From Lytechinus pictus (Eukaryota; Echinodermata; Echinoidea; Temnopleuroida; Toxopneustidae): 64,000 nucleotides of DNA. The notes beneath the pieces are model-generated. The model had not been told where the DNA came from. It made no database searches and saw only the letters and a list, made by a program, of their open reading frames with translations. The stretch covers positions 12,225,001 through 12,289,000 of the forward strand of contig NW_026974140.1 in the NCBI RefSeq assembly GCF_037042905.1, written 5' to 3'. How positions within the stretch are numbered: position 1 is the stretch's first letter; every line of letters begins with the position of its first letter. Shown piece after piece: positions 13,739 through 26,879 of this stretch. Both the position numbers and the translations under genes were made by a program.

Positions 13739-13868
13739 GATGTATGATAAATGCGAAGTATGATGAATATGATGTATGATAAACATATATGGTAAATAGT
13801 ATGGTGAATATGATGTATGATAAACATATGATCAACAGTATGATAAATATGATAATCATGATAATATA
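13739..13868. repeat. Minisatellite-like ATGATAAACATAT tract
   Basis: Diverged reiterations of GATGTATGATAAACATAT and GTATGATGAATAT over about 130 bp. Confidence 0.65.
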
Positions 13869-13975
13869 TAATTTATAGTGGCATACAATATCTAGGGAAA
13901 TCACATTCAGGGAGGTACAAAAAAAGAGAATCAATAAAAAAAAACAGATGAAGGCATCCTTAACAGAAGTTGGAA

Positions 13976-14404
13976 GGGGCCCTGGTCGCGTCAGTTGTCG
14001 CAATAGTCGGTGCTCCACCATCCCGAGTTTGCTCAATCTCGAGATTTTAGCCCGATTGGCCCTCTTCGCGATTAATCTCGAGATTCAAGAAACCCCGTCT
14101 CCACCATCGCAAGAAGAGCGATTCCTGCTCGAGCGAGGCATCGATGCATTATGGTCTGATGCCGTGAATAAATAATCCCGAGTGCGTCTGCACCTACGAA
14201 TTAGCGCGATAATTCGTAAAATAGCACGCTATTTTACAAATAATCCAAAGTTGACTTGGGATTGCAATCTCGAGATTAATCCTACGAACTAGCACGATAA
14301 TTGCGTCTCCATTGCAAATAATCTCGAGATCGTTCAGATCCGGATAATTTGCCAGATCAGACATAGCGCGCTAATTTGTAAACTCGGGATGGTGCAGACG
14401 GCCT
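13976..14404. mobile_element. MITE rich in CTCGAGAT palindromes
   Basis: CACCATCCCGAGTTT at 14016-14030 is inversely repeated at 14380-14394 (AAACTCGGGATGGTG). Between them AATCTCGAGATT-like palindromes recur near 14036, 14074, 14268 and 14320. The block is much richer in GC than the intron around it. The outer ends are diverged, so its limits are approximate. Confidence 0.65.
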
Positions 14405-16533
14405 TATCAAGATCTACAGATAAGCCTTGTTCTTGATATTTTAACTTCCAATATATCTAGTATTTGTTGATTATTTTCATCATAATCATATTTAAAGAAT
14501 TATTTTGAGATTGTTGAGCGTTGATCGGATGACAGATATTCTTTGTTTGAACGTGTAACCGGGACTTTTTAAAAGTTGCTAAAGAGTCTGCTTTCTCCTC
14601 ATATTTTGTGCAGTAAAAAAAAAAGTAGGGAAAATCCCCACTCCTATGGGTAACGGTCCGATCCTTTTTAAGAGCTTCATTTTTCATATTTTTGCTGCAT
14701 TAGTGGGTGAGTTGTATCATTTCTAAAGTGTTGATCGTACATATGTCCCAATGGAAATGGTCATTAATAGCCTCTCCATTTATGCATTAGGAAATAGTCT
14801 TGAAAGTGAATGCGAATAGGCTGCAATATTATGACAAATCCTTTTCCCTTTCTCCATGACTAGTGTCAAAATGATTCAGGTATCAGGTATTTTTTGTTAG
14901 GGGATGAACTATTTTTCTTGAAAGTTGAAAATTGTGTATCTGATGGAATGACGGGTAAACCATAGAGCTATTACAGAAGGAGGACTGACTCTCTCGAATG
15001 CTTTGCACCATGCGTGGCACCGCTAATCCCCTCACAGCAGGGTAGTCCATCATGGCACTTTCACACTTAATACAGGCGCAGGCCGCCCTTGTATCAGCCC
15101 TAAATCAGATAGGAAAAGTTGACCGAATGCAATTTAAAATGCCGTCATTCTGACCCAATGGGTAATATTAATATAAATAAAATTTACAGATCATAATCAA
15201 CGAAATATCATAAAAGTTAGGTCTAGATCTATCTCTTCAAATGCGTCAGTTCAAATATTTTTCCGAAAAGGTCTGGAGCTGAGGCCTGTACTGTGTGAAT
15301 GAGCTGAGCACGCGAGCTCGGAGCTCCGGCATCACACTCACCTTCAACTTACACAAATAGGAGTACGTGGGGCACCGGAGGATACTCGACGATGCATCAA
15401 TTGACGTAGAAATGCCCCGTAGATTCGTTGTTATATTTTCAAGGCAAACACGACCAAACAAATAATCTTACCATCGAAATCAAGTTTGAAGTATATGCTT
15501 TTCCCCCTCATTGTAATTTTTAAGATAGGGGCGCACAGGAAAAAGTTTAAATAAAGCAAGAAAGACAGACATACATAAATGACTATATCCAACTTTCTCC
15601 GTACGTACTGTGGCTGGGTTGAATCAGATTGTAACGTATTTGGTATGTATGCAAAGGGGATCATCTCAGAAGTTCAACCATACATCAAAGATGTACATCA
15701 GGAATCTGTACGAAGCGATATGGATGTTGGAAGTACAGCAAGTCGTGTTTTGATTTTGAAAAAACCAGAGCTCGAAGGGAAGTTATGTGGAAGAACGTCG
15801 TTTACGGCGGTGCCTCGCAGGGACCTTAAAAAAATCACTGACCTCAAATTTTACGAGCGGGCTTATCACGTTACGTAAGCAGGCTCTTATTTTCGCCTGG
15901 CGGCTCGCCGATTGATGTTCGACATCATTCCTTCGCTAGAGGGAAGCGATAACAAAGGATTAACAGAGGAATTGGAAGAAGGATCTTCTGTAATAGCTCT
16001 ATGGGTAAACCATATTGGTACATTATGGATGTATGCATGGTGCGTTGATGACATTCTTTATGTAGATATCCCGATGTATGAATTCCCGCTTTAGTCTGTA
16101 TAGCCATGGTGATTCCTGTATGACTTAATAGTTTGCAATTATGATTACAACAGATGCTGGAACAGTGATTTCTATTTCAATTCCTGGACAGAGGTAATAA
16201 ACTGCCTTTAAGAGACCAAGACAGATTTGAGCTTAGCTCTTTACCTTTCCTTGATTTAAAAGGTAACATTTGGTGAAAAAACGCATTCATAATTCATTGC
16301 AAAAAGTTGTTTAATGATTGTCTCCTATATATGTATATACATTGTATCTTCCACTAACCGGGTTACAGTATTTGTTCTCTATGGCATTGACATTAGTACA
16401 AGAAATTCCATTTTGAAAATACAATGTGGATTATAGTGTCTTCATGAAGTCATTCTTCTTCCTGTATTGTCCAATCAGCATGTAACTAATGGGATTCTTG
16501 TTCCTTCCCCATCTATTTCTTCTTTCCTTTCAG

Positions 16534-16613
16534 GAAATTGTTGAAGTGGAGGCCTGTCCTGTCTGCCTAGAGTTTTACAGAATCAGTGATGTCCTCAGGG
16601 TATTACCATGCAA
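16534..16613 (+). CDS. Gene 1 exon: first half of RING-H2 finger
   Basis: The acceptor is CTTTCAG (ends 16533) and the donor AA|GTAAGT at 16613/16614. The exon has 26 codons plus two bases of a split Lys codon. It encodes an acidic lead-in (EIVEVE), then ACPVCLEFYRISDVLRVLPC, which supplies the first two zinc ligands (C-x2-C) and the third ligand in LPC. The split codon is completed by the first base of the next exon (17431), giving PCKH. The RING-H2 finger is the E2-binding and ubiquitin-transfer module; the hydrophobic residue after the first Cys of CPVC (here Pro-Val) and the Pro near the last Cys pair are as expected for an active finger. Confidence 0.93.
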
Positions 16614-17430
16614 GTAAGTCAGTGTCATCTTCACCTTGAAATTCCAAAGCCTATGCAATCCATTGGGATCCCATTTTGGTTATAAATCGCAATGGCATTT
16701 AAATTCAAGCAGTTGACCAAATCAAATCTACCCTATTCAGGTTCTGCATAATTGCGTAGAAAGTCTGTGTGAGGTTTATAGCCTTACTCCAGAAAGAAAT
16801 GCATGTTCAGTTGCAATCTGTTGTCAATCACAAGACTGTTCTAACATCACTATGATTGGGAAATAAATCTTTTTTTCCTGACAAAAAGGATTATGATGCT
16901 GTATTGCTTTGACTTTCTTAATATGACTGTTAAGAACCTCCATCAAACACACTTAAGGCTTTTATGTCTAGTAAATGGGAAATCTGTTTCCAAAATCAGA
17001 TTGCTGCTGATCATACCTAAGCTGCATTCAATCAGCATTTTATAACCCTAGAAACATGGTATTTGAAGACTTATATTTCATGCCACTGTTGCATTCAAGC
17101 AGTTTTTCATCAATCCTGAAAATAAATGTCTTAAAAAATGCAACTAGGAATCACTGAAAAGGTTGTTTTTTGATAGGCGATTCTGCAGATTCCATGATAT
17201 ATTGTTTTCTTATAATACTGTGCACACTTAAGTTTCCATGGTTAATTTAATAATTGTTACATGAAAAGAAACAATTATTATTCATTCTTATGTATTCATT
17301 TTATGATTAGAAAGTTGTCAACATTTGTTGATAGATTTTGTCCTCATTTTTATTTTTCCTTCACCTCATCCCCATAAATTATTATAGTGATTTTGAATTG
17401 ACAACTCTTCCTTTCTCTTCTCAATTTCAG
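16614..17430. other. Gene 1 intron splitting the RING finger
   Basis: 0.8 kb, AT-rich, nothing else seen. It splits the Lys codon after the third zinc ligand. Confidence 0.7.
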
Positions 17431-17527
17431 GCATAGTTACCACAAAACGTGTGTAGACCAATGGCTGGTAGAAAATAGAACATGTCCAATGTGCAAACTC
17501 AACATTCTAAAAGCGTTAGGCTATCAG
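17431..17527 (+). CDS. Gene 1 exon: second half of RING-H2 finger
   Basis: The acceptor is TTTCAG (ends 17430) and the donor CAG|GTAGGT at 17527/17528. One base completes the split Lys, then 32 codons follow. [12 protein letters not shown] gives ligands His, His, Cys, and [15 protein letters not shown] gives the last Cys pair. With the previous exon the spacing is C-x2-C-x14-C-x1-H-x2-H-x2-C-x10-C-x2-C, a complete RING-H2. The Trp in QWL and the Pro in CPMC are the usual E2-contact residues. The ending NILKALG is a Goliath/GRAIL hallmark directly after the finger. All eight ligands are present, so an active ligase is inferred. Confidence 0.95.
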
Positions 17528-19255
17528 GTAGGTGTAACAAGAATGTGTGTATGGGATTCTCGGTGGTGTTGATATTTCTGTATGTGTCCCTGCATACTAC
17601 ACATAGTTTCATGTGCTCACACTTTTGACATGGTAAAGTATAAAGCGGGGTAATTATGTTTTTCAAGCGACAGGAACAGTGGTCATTGCTCACATGTGTT
17701 CATATCTTAACAAGATATGTTGCTTTGACTCTTTCCAGATGTAAATATAGGCAATTCATTTTTTCTGTATAACACTACCCAATGGACACTTTAACTTCCT
17801 ACATGTTGACAGAAAGACGTCATTTGATTTACATGCACTTTAAGCTTTTGAGAGGAATAGCGTTCAGCATTATCGACCAGGGAATATGTGCGCATATCAC
17901 TTTCTAAAGGAAAACAGGGCAGTCACTGTAAACACAAGCTGCATATTTTGCACTCCTCCTTAAAATAGATTTTTTTTTAATGAAAAGATTGGAGTGAAAT
18001 TAGTATTGCTTTCGTGCATTAGATTGGCTACACTATACATGAGAATGGTTGAATCGTACCACTCATCATACATCATCTTATGGAAATTCTGACCTTTTCG
18101 GTTCTTTATCACTTTATAAGTACTAAAAGCTAAAAAATGTTGTAAGTATGCAGCTAAACAAGTCAGATTGCTCAAACGTGAATTTGATACTTAATCAGTT
18201 TGCTTTTTATTATTTCTTTAATATTTCAACCAGTTTGCATTAAGATTATTTTGATGTAATAAAGATTATATTTTGTATTTTTATAAAATCTCTGTTGAAT
18301 CACATATAGATTATAGTGCTTACTGGCTAGAAAGCAATAGATAAAAGCAACATATTTCATTAACATATGAAAAAGTTGTTTGTGTTAAACATCAGTCATC
18401 CCCAAAAGGTAATTAATGGATTAAAAAATAATAATACATTAATTAATGAGAGAAATAAGTAATTTATTCATAAAAAATAAATGACGAATGAACGATAGAA
18501 TAGATAGATAAATAAACAAAGTAGAATGAAATAAATGAATGAATTCAAAAGGAAAGATTGCAATTATATGATATGTATTGCAATTTGAGCTGTAATTTGG
18601 AAGGTATTGAGTTGTATGACAGCGATCCAGCAATTTTAATTAGTTCCAATTGAGTAAGAGCAATATTTTTAAAATATTTGGTCTGATAATATAAAAAGAC
18701 TAAGAATTATGAATATTCAGTAGTAATAAATTGATGAATTCATATATTAAAATGTTTACATTCTAAAACAAATAATCTGTATATTTATAAAGAATGTTAT
18801 CTTTTCTTATACTTTGCACACAACCAGCTTGCAAATTATACATTGTATTTTGACAAATTTATTATTCGAGTATAGAGAAATACACATAAGAATTAGTGTG
18901 TGGTTATAATCTGAAATGACTTCAGCTATCAAATCCCAATTAAAGTTCACTGGCAAACTGTCAACTGTGTAATATATCCCACATATGAACATTCATGTTA
19001 GATATCTGTTTGAAGCATTACATGGTAGTGGAAACAGCTGTTTAATCTTTATGCCCTTCAGTGGCCAGATAAACTTTCTATCTACAGAGTACAGACGAGT
19101 TGATTGCCAAATTTACACATTCAAGTATGACAAGTAACCATTTTTTTCAAGACAATTTGTTTGATATATAATTATTAGGAAATGTACATACAGGGTTTGC
19201 ACATGTATACACAAGCTTTGTAATGTTTACAATGTGTTGGTCTCACATTCTCTTA

Positions 19256-19646
19256 TACCCCTTTCATAAACCCAATAAAACACAATTATGCGGCTAATAG
19301 CAGCATAATTTGGTCGTAAAATCAGAGGAGGACAAGAGTTATCCGCATTATTCTGATGCTGCTATTATCCGCATAATAGCGGCATCGGGACAAGATTTTG
19401 AGTTTATGAACATATTTCCAAATAATGCGGATAATTGCCATGGTGCAGTCACAAGGTCACCCTTTTCCAACACAACTGCATTGGAGGGGGCGTGTCCAGT
19501 TGTCATGACGATTATCCACCTTTTTCAGGACGGGCGCTCGTAAAAATAATTTATGGAGTTTGTGAACGCAATTTTTATTGAATTATCCGCATTACTCTTA
19601 GGCGGCTAATTGGAGGATATGTTTTATTGGGTTTATGAAAGGGGTA
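19256..19646. mobile_element. MITE, PIF/Harbinger-like, intact ends
   Basis: The left end TACCCCTTTCATAAACCCAA is the exact inverse of the right end. TTA flanks both sides (19253-19255 and 19647-19649). 391 bp. Internal ATGCGGATAA/TTATCCGCAT motifs occur in both orientations. The intact TIRs and 3-bp TWA-type duplication suggest fairly recent insertion. Confidence 0.85.
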
Positions 19647-19700
19647 TTACATTCAAATAGTAAAAATAAATTATCCTGGTCTTTGCTAAATAAGAAGAAT

Positions 19701-20632
19701 TTAGGGACAGTGATTTTCCGTTTCAAAAAATTGCCTTTTCCGTTTCAGAAAATCTTAAATTCCATTTCCCCATAGACTATGTGTACAAAAAAATTGACAA
19801 TTCCGTTTACCAATTGAATAGCAATATCACAACACTCGTGCTGGTCAAAATTTCTATCTGCCACCGTACCAACAACGCAGTAGAATCTTTTCTAATCGGA
19901 TCTATGTGGGTGCACAAAATATTTTGACAAACACATTAATAACATGAATACATCCTCACCTTTCACATTATTAGTATTATTTTATGGTCAAATGAAATTT
20001 CATCGATAATTTGGTTTTTTTTTGGACATCGTTATCAGCAGTCAACGGCTTTGGCCTATCCGCTATTTTGGATTTTAAGACCTTGATATCGTGCTGTTAC
20101 ATCTTCGAACGTAGAGGGCAGCAACACACGACCATGTTGTTCGAACGATGTGTGCATGTGAAGTCCAACCCGGTGCCCGCCTGGCCGGCCCGGTACGGTT
20201 GCGTGGGGTACGATCGAGTGTGATGATATTGAGTGCAGTTACGATGTGTGGAGGTGCCATGGCCGAGTGGTCTAAGGCGACTGACTATACATAAAAAGTC
20301 CGGGGTTTGATCCCCGGCCGCGGCACCTATGCCCGTGAGCAAGGCATTTCATCTGCAATGCTCTTGTACCCTGCTTTCAAATTAATGGAAATGCTATATG
20401 CATTATTGGTAACTATATAGGTGTGCACTTGTTTAAAAAAAAATTGTGAATTGTCATGATTGTAGCGAAGTGAGATCGTGTCTTCTGGGGTTTTGTGGCC
20501 CTTTAATATTCATATTTTGTTGAGATTTTGGAGTAATTTCTGTTGCTGTTCTGTGTATGTTGAGAAAAGATACGTTTTCCGTGATTTTCCGTTTGAAAAG
20601 CCACTTTCCATTTCAAAAGGCCCTTTCCGTGA
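19701..20632. mobile_element. Second copy of the TAGGGACAGTGATTTT MITE, right end lost
   Basis: Starts TTAGGGACAGTGATTTTCCG and follows the 6203-6975 copy through its whole length (GGGCAGCAACACACG, GATACGTTTTCCGTGATTTT), but lacks the right TIR. Interrupted at 20253-20443 by a SINE. Confidence 0.8.
20253..20443 (+). mobile_element. tRNA-derived SINE (Leu/Ser-type head)
   Basis: The head at 20253-20327 has GGTGCC/GGCACC acceptor arms, an A box (TGGCCGAGTGG), a D-arm GCC...GGC and a B box inside GGGTTTGATCCCC. The GTGG-TCTAAGGC D-loop looks like class II tRNA, but the long variable arm and a proper 7-nt anticodon loop are missing, so this is a SINE head rather than a working tRNA. The body has GTGAGCAAGGCATTTC and the tail an A-run near 20435. 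It is inserted into the MITE at 19701. Confidence 0.75.
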
Positions 20633-22475
20633 ATAAGAATAGTATCCTTATTTTTACACAAAATCAAGGATCAGAGAAAATATTGCAAAACAGCTACATG
20701 CTTGTAATTTCAGTTTGAGCAGTTTAGATTTTCCCTGTACAAAAACGCCATAGGAGATACAACAACCCTGACCGCGATTTCGGTGCGCGCGGTAAGTCAA
20801 AACGTCATATTGCTTTTTCATGTGCAAAGTCAGTGCAGTGCCGATACGACGATTTGACTGACCGCGCATTTGCATATTAAGTGCGCGTAGCTGTTGTTTG
20901 CTTTGCTCCAGTACACGTTTCCTATGGGATTTGCGCATTTTATCAACAATTTGCCTGACATTGCTGTGAAAATCCCACATATCTCAGAAACTACAATAAA
21001 TTGCTGCATAGAAATTTGATTATGAATAGAATAGGACTTGTACTTTCATTTTCTGCAAAAATCTAAAAATCAATTTAAAAAAAAACACCAAAATTGACTG
21101 ATATGATGGTTCGGATGAACGCCAACGATATATATCATACTATTTATTTATATTATATGGAATAGAAAGGGTGATGAATTTGTGTTCTGTACACTCATTT
21201 TATACTGATTATCATCATAATGGAAGACCATGAGGAAGATGAATGTAAAAAAAGGGTAACCATGATGAGAATATCCAGAAAATGTTGATGATAAAACATG
21301 CAAGCTTCATGTTCAATTGACTACCCACGACTCTGTGTGCCAATTATAGGACAGTCAAAGACGGTTTCAAATGACACGATTGGCATCATTTAAATCCACT
21401 TGTCAAATCTCTTGAGATGACTATCTCAACAAAATGCCTCTGGCATTAACTGACTACCCATCCATTACAGAATCCTCTTGTGGATTTTCTTTCTTTTCTC
21501 GGACCTGTAATTAAACACTATGTTCCGGAGATTTACGAGATTCAGTTGCTAATTCCATACATCCTAACGAATTAATAACATTTTGCTGTTCAGTAATGTT
21601 ATTACAGTAACATGCTTTAGTCTCATCATTTCTCTATCTTGTCGAGTGGATGTGTAAGAGTAATTGTCTGTTTAAGTAGCTCACTCTTGAAGTGATTGAT
21701 TTTGATAGGTTTAGAGGGACATCATTCCAGAGAGATTAGAATATTAACAAAGATGAAGAGTACTTCAAGGTGACTGTTTCACAGAGAATGAAGTGTAACG
21801 AAAGTCATTCCATTGATCACAACCTTGTAGCATAATCTGACCCATATGGTTATAATTGACTCTATTTAAGTATAACTTTATAAAGTAAACTCATTTTTTT
21901 GTTGAACAGCCCACTGTTTGTAATTATTTGAAAAAAGGAAAGAGAACATTCCTGGAGATTCATATAAAAATATGAAAAAAATTTATAAAGCCTCAAAACC
22001 CCTCTCTATAAGATGTGCTCTTGACTTCTGCATTGGTATTGAGATTTTAATTTGTCAAAAAATTAATTATTAACAAATAGATTGAAACATGTTGGGAAGA
22101 CTTTATATGCACCATGTCTACTGTAGAGATCCAGAATGATATTTCTCCTGCAAAATGAGCATGTTTAATTTGAAGTGAGCTCTCAGCAAAGTCATTAGCA
22201 ATTTATTCATGAGTTATTCATGAATTCAATCAAAACCTGTCATAGAGCCATCACCAATTCAGTGCTATGAAGTGCTTTTGTGCATAATTAGCCATCTAGT
22301 GAAATCTTATTTTTTTAAAGCTCATTCTTGTACGTACATTACAATTGAAAATCTTATTAAATTTTGTTGTGTTTAATTATTTTCTGGCTTTCTGTCGGGA
22401 TTGTATTTTATCCTGGTCTTGTCTGATCATTTCACCTTCCTATTAGAAAAACATGAGCCCCCCCTCAAAAAAGTT

Positions 22476-22612
22476 CAGGGGCCCTTTGCAGAAAGACAAT
22501 GGCAACTCTAAAAATCAACTTGATTTTCAACTAATCAAAAGCGCGCATTCAGGACTTGCGATTGATTTTTTGACTTGCTTTTAAACGCAACTCTTTCTGC
22601 GACGGACCCCAG
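22476..22612. mobile_element. Small MITE with CAGGGG ends
   Basis: CAGGGGCCCTTTGCAGAAAG at 22476 is inversely related to CTTTCTGCGACGGACCCCAG ending 22612. CAGGG-type ends resemble hAT elements. No clear 8-bp duplication. Confidence 0.6.
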
Positions 22613-22744
22613 TACAAAGAGGGGGAAATGAGATGGATAATACACCTGCAACATATTCCATCAAGGGTGAATAATGTACAGTATGTTCAATCATTGGCAT
22701 CACATCAGTATGTACATCTGTAGTTTGAAGAGAACATGTAGAGA

Positions 22745-22940
22745 ACAGTGGAACGTTGTGGCACAGTGGATTAGTACATGGTTTGAATCCCAGCCATGGC
22801 GTAATTTCCTTCAGCAAGAAATTTATCCACATTGTGCTACACTCAACCCAGGAGAGGTGAATGGGTACCCAGCAGGATTAATTCCTTGAATGCATGAGCG
22901 CTGAAAGGCAACTCGAGCTAAAGCCGGGGTAATAATTATA
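22745..22940 (+). mobile_element. tRNA-derived SINE, GCCATGGCGTAATTTCC family
   Basis: The B-box-like GGTTTGAATCCC is followed by AGCCATGGCGTAATTTCCTT, GTGCTACACTCAACCCAGGA and a GGGTACC segment. The same body occurs inverted at 36655-36880 and 55560-55644. The anticodon region of this copy is shortened. Confidence 0.7.
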
Positions 22941-23655
22941 CACAATTATAAGAACAAGTTTTTCAAAATTTTACAGAAATTGAAAATCATCATTCATGTA
23001 TATGTATGTACATATAATGTTCATACCTTCCCTATCTACATGTAAGTCCACTTGACTTCATCTGATTTTATTTGCAACCATGGATGCAACACAATTAATA
23101 TTTGTTTGTTATCAGTTATGAAAGTGAATTTCATCTTGTGTAAAAAACACATTATGCCCAGCTTCTCCCCCTCAAATTCTCACTTCCCAATTTTTTGTAT
23201 GTTCTACTTTTATGTGTATCAACTTTTAATTATGAAGTTGATTCCCAATTATAGGATGTTTTTTATGCTTTTTGGTTTCTAGGAAAGCTTGTCACACTGA
23301 TACGAATATGAGTGTTTTTTTCAAAAATGCTATTTGTTTTTTGCACACCCCCCCCTCACCATACCAAAATTGTTTTCACCAATAGTTCATAGACATGTCA
23401 CTCAAAACTAATGAAAGAAAAATAGCAATTTACTTAATCTGTTAATGACATTGGTTGTTAATTATGTGTGCAAGCAGTACAGAATTAAAGCTCTGTATTA
23501 AGGTGATTTGCAATAGCATGTTAAACATGTGCAAGTGTAATTTCATTTAATTCATCAATATTTGATAAATCTACTCTGCTTCATGAATAATGTGGGCTAA
23601 AATAACATTATTTTTTATTTGATTCATTGTGTACAATAAATAAAGCTACAAGACA

Positions 23656-24244
23656 TTAAAGGAGAATGAAACCTTTGGAACAAGATAGCTTGTGTGAAAA
23701 CAGAAAAAGCAAAGAAACAGAAAAACGAAAGTTTGAGAAAAATCGGACAAATAATGAGAAAGTTATGAGCATTTGAATATTGCGATCACTAATGCTATGG
23801 AGATCCTCAGATTGGCAATGCGACAAAGATGTGTGATGTCACTTGTGAACAACTCTTCCCATTACTTCAGTATATATTTCACTTAAACTACCTCTTTTAT
23901 CACATCTATCAGTAGATCATGTGTTCTATCTATAGGAGGGCATGTAATACAGATTTTTAAAGAATACGTCATGGATAAAGAGTTTGTATCACCATAAGAA
24001 AACGCAAAAAGAGACATTTTGGGGGTATTATAATCCATCAAAGGGAAAGTTGTTCACATGTGACATCACACATCCTTGTCGCATTGCCAATGGGAGGATC
24101 TCCATGGCATTAGTGATTGCAATATAAATGCTCATAACTTTCTCATTATTTGTCCGATTTTTCTCAAACTTTCTTTGTTCTTATTCTTTGATTTTTCTGT
24201 TTTGACACAGGCCTACTTGTTCCAAAGGTTTCATTCCCCTTTAA
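23656..24244. mobile_element. Fold-back MITE with long arms and TTAA ends
   Basis: TTAAAGG-GAATGAAACC (23656) is mirrored by GGTTTCATTCCCCTTTAA (24227-24244). Inverted similarity extends about 190 bp inward, including AGTTTGAGAAAAATCGGACA and TGTGATGTCAC, with a unique centre. TTAA at both ends would suit a piggyBac-like target, but that assignment is tentative. Confidence 0.78.
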
Positions 24245-26879
24245 CTTTCATTGAGTTTGAGATTTAGAAAGTGTGGAAAATTTCAACTTTCAATAGCTGT
24301 GTCACTTTTATTGGTTAAAATGCATTATAAGGATTTATTAATAGAGTTTGGAAAATGGTAGTTTGATAAAAAAAAAAGGGGGGCAGAAAATGTTTTATTT
24401 AAAGACAAATATATGAGATTAAAGTTTTGAAATAATATCAAACAAATAAAGAAATATTTATAACTTGTCTTCCCCCTTTCACTCACATCATACACTAATT
24501 TACCTTGGTTTAGATGTTCCTAAAATAAGTTTCACCCACATTTCCTATTTTTTTTCACAATATTGATATGGATTTATAAAAAGGAAGTCCTTTAATTATG
24601 AAAATATGCAAGAAGTAAAGCTGCTTACACTAGGAAAAAAATGGTAAGAATAAAAAATGATTTTCCTATCCACGATAAAAATTATATTGTTCACATTTTT
24701 ACCAATTTGAAATTTATTAGGAAATTTTGGATCTTGATTATTTTTCTTTGTACATTTTTTTATTTCATGTCTTTATAAATGCAAATTTTATCATTCTCTT
24801 TTTAGTATTCATCTTGGAGTTAACTTTGTCATGTTTTATTTTCTATTTCTTGATAACTGTTGGTCCATTAATACTGTAAACTATCCCAACATGAAATATT
24901 AATAGAGATTGACCGTACAATGTTTGTTATGTTGGTCGTTTCATTATTAAAGCGTTAAGAATTGTAGACCACTTGCAGATCTTGTAAAAAGTAAAGTTAC
25001 ACAATTATCACTTTTGTTGTGATTATATAACAGAGGTCATCATCACTGAAGCATGACTGAAATCAACGCCTTAATTTTTGCCCCTCAAATTCTTATTTAA
25101 GTAATCCATGTCTTCAATCCTTTGTGTGAACAATACCTATGTACATGTACACAAAAAGCCATTGGCTATCCTGTCAATCCTATGAATAGCAACATGCTAT
25201 CTTTACTCTGAAGGCAAGCAAGGATAGTTGAGCAGCAGGCTGCCTGCCATACACATCAAATTTGTAGAGTGGATGGTAATTAATCCCTCCATCACATTGA
25301 CCTGTGCTTCCCAGTTGCCAATTTGCCTGCACTTTTAGCTGCCTGTCTGGGCATTCTATGATAGCAAGGAGCTTGATGATAGTGATACTCGTCTGTCATC
25401 GTGTATTACGGTGTCTGTGCTGTGAGACTACAATTTGCTCTGTACTCCTACACAGCCAGAGACAGGCCAGTTCTCATCAGTCCATGCAACCATTTAAAAA
25501 CAAATCCAAATAAACTTCAGATTATTTGTAATGAACATACAATTAGTGAGCTTTTTGCGACAGTGAATCAACCTTAAGCTTTTTTGACAAGTAATTTACC
25601 ATTTCTTGATTTAGCCAGCTGATTTGCAAGAGAAGCTCTATACACTTTTGATTTTGGCTTTAGACAGTGATACCAGAACTAGGCACATTGTCCAGTTCAT
25701 ATAGTACAAAGATTTCATGCTCAATGGCACAATCCCACAATTCTACATTCCATGTTGCCTAACTTCAGCTGGTGGAAACAGGTGTTTAATTACCTGGTTG
25801 TCCTTGGGCTTTTTCTATTAGGTGGGCTGATACTGTAGGGTTTGAATCTCCAGAAAAAGACACTCTAATGAGGATGTAGTTAGACTTGTTTTGATTAGTT
25901 GAGATTATTATAAAGACTATTTAAGACTAATTGCTATTGGGGGGGGGGGGGGGGGTCTCTCTAAGAAGCTACCATTTTCATTATTTTGTCCCTTCAAAAT
26001 TGCATATTGAATGCAATGATCAATTTCGGAGCTGCTGTGCAACTCACAAGGGCCATTTTCTTTATCAATTTGGGGTAAATATCCCCTTTCACTTTCATTG
26101 TTTTCTGCTACCGATGTTTAAAGGCTCACAACGTATCAAATCTGAGTCTGAATTTACAGACTAATTGTCCCCTAGCCTCTTCAATGACTATGGAATGTTC
26201 TGCACTTGCCTTCAACTTCAGAATTATGACATTGACATTGGCCTATGATAAACAGTCTTATCTGCATAGCCTGTAATTGCTTGTATTTTTTCCTGTGCCA
26301 TCGATGACAGTCCATAAATATATAGCTGACAGTTGGCCACATTAAATTTGTGTGTTCAAGTAGATGGTGACATCCCTCTAGTAGATTTGTACATGTATTA
26401 CTGTAAAAAAAAAAAGAGAAAGGAATAAAAAAAAAAATCAAATTCTATAATCTATAATGTGTTCAGTGCTGCTAATGTCCATGTACACAGCCAAATCACT
26501 CAGTGTGACGGTGATATTCATTTATATATTGAAATAAAAAATGGAATCTTTCTGCTTTTTTCTTCCTTCTATAATAGATCAAATCAGAATACAAATCCTT
26601 TGCTTTTAAAATAAGTTGTGTATTTTTTGTTTTATTTTGGGGTATTGAGTTTTAAGAGCGTATTCGTTCTGATTTGCGGCATGGGCTAGAGCTTTAAACA
26701 TTCCTAAATCATATTCATTTCATCTGTTGAACCATTCAACTTTCACTCATATCATATGACATTTTCTAATCTGATATAAATCTGAATTAAAATTCAACAG
26801 GAATACTCTATACCTCATAATGTGTTGTACCAGATTGATACTTTCAGTCTGCAGAGTAAGTATAAATACATCTCTAGCA

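Larger units (their letters stand above)
5974..16533. other. Gene 1 intron before the RING exons
   Basis: 10.6 kb. It holds the MITE at 6203, the hairpin at 8305, MITEs at 12284 and 13976, and a minisatellite at 13739. The stretches 7005-8300, 8340-12280 and 14410-16530 show no gene I can support. 15250-15900 is noticeably richer in GC and CpG than its surroundings but has no recognisable product. Confidence 0.6.

Noticed and set aside
15342..15461. Antisense candidate exon ending at a GTGAGT donor
   Set aside because: The frame has no ATG (TTG at its presumed start), no good acceptor upstream and no recognisable protein; one good donor is not enough.
20253..20327. Functional tRNA gene
   Set aside because: No proper anticodon stem-loop or class II variable arm, and it is followed by a SINE body and A-run.
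20654..20980. 108-residue minus-strand basic frame
   Set aside because: No family resemblance, no splice context, and situated next to repeat-derived sequence.
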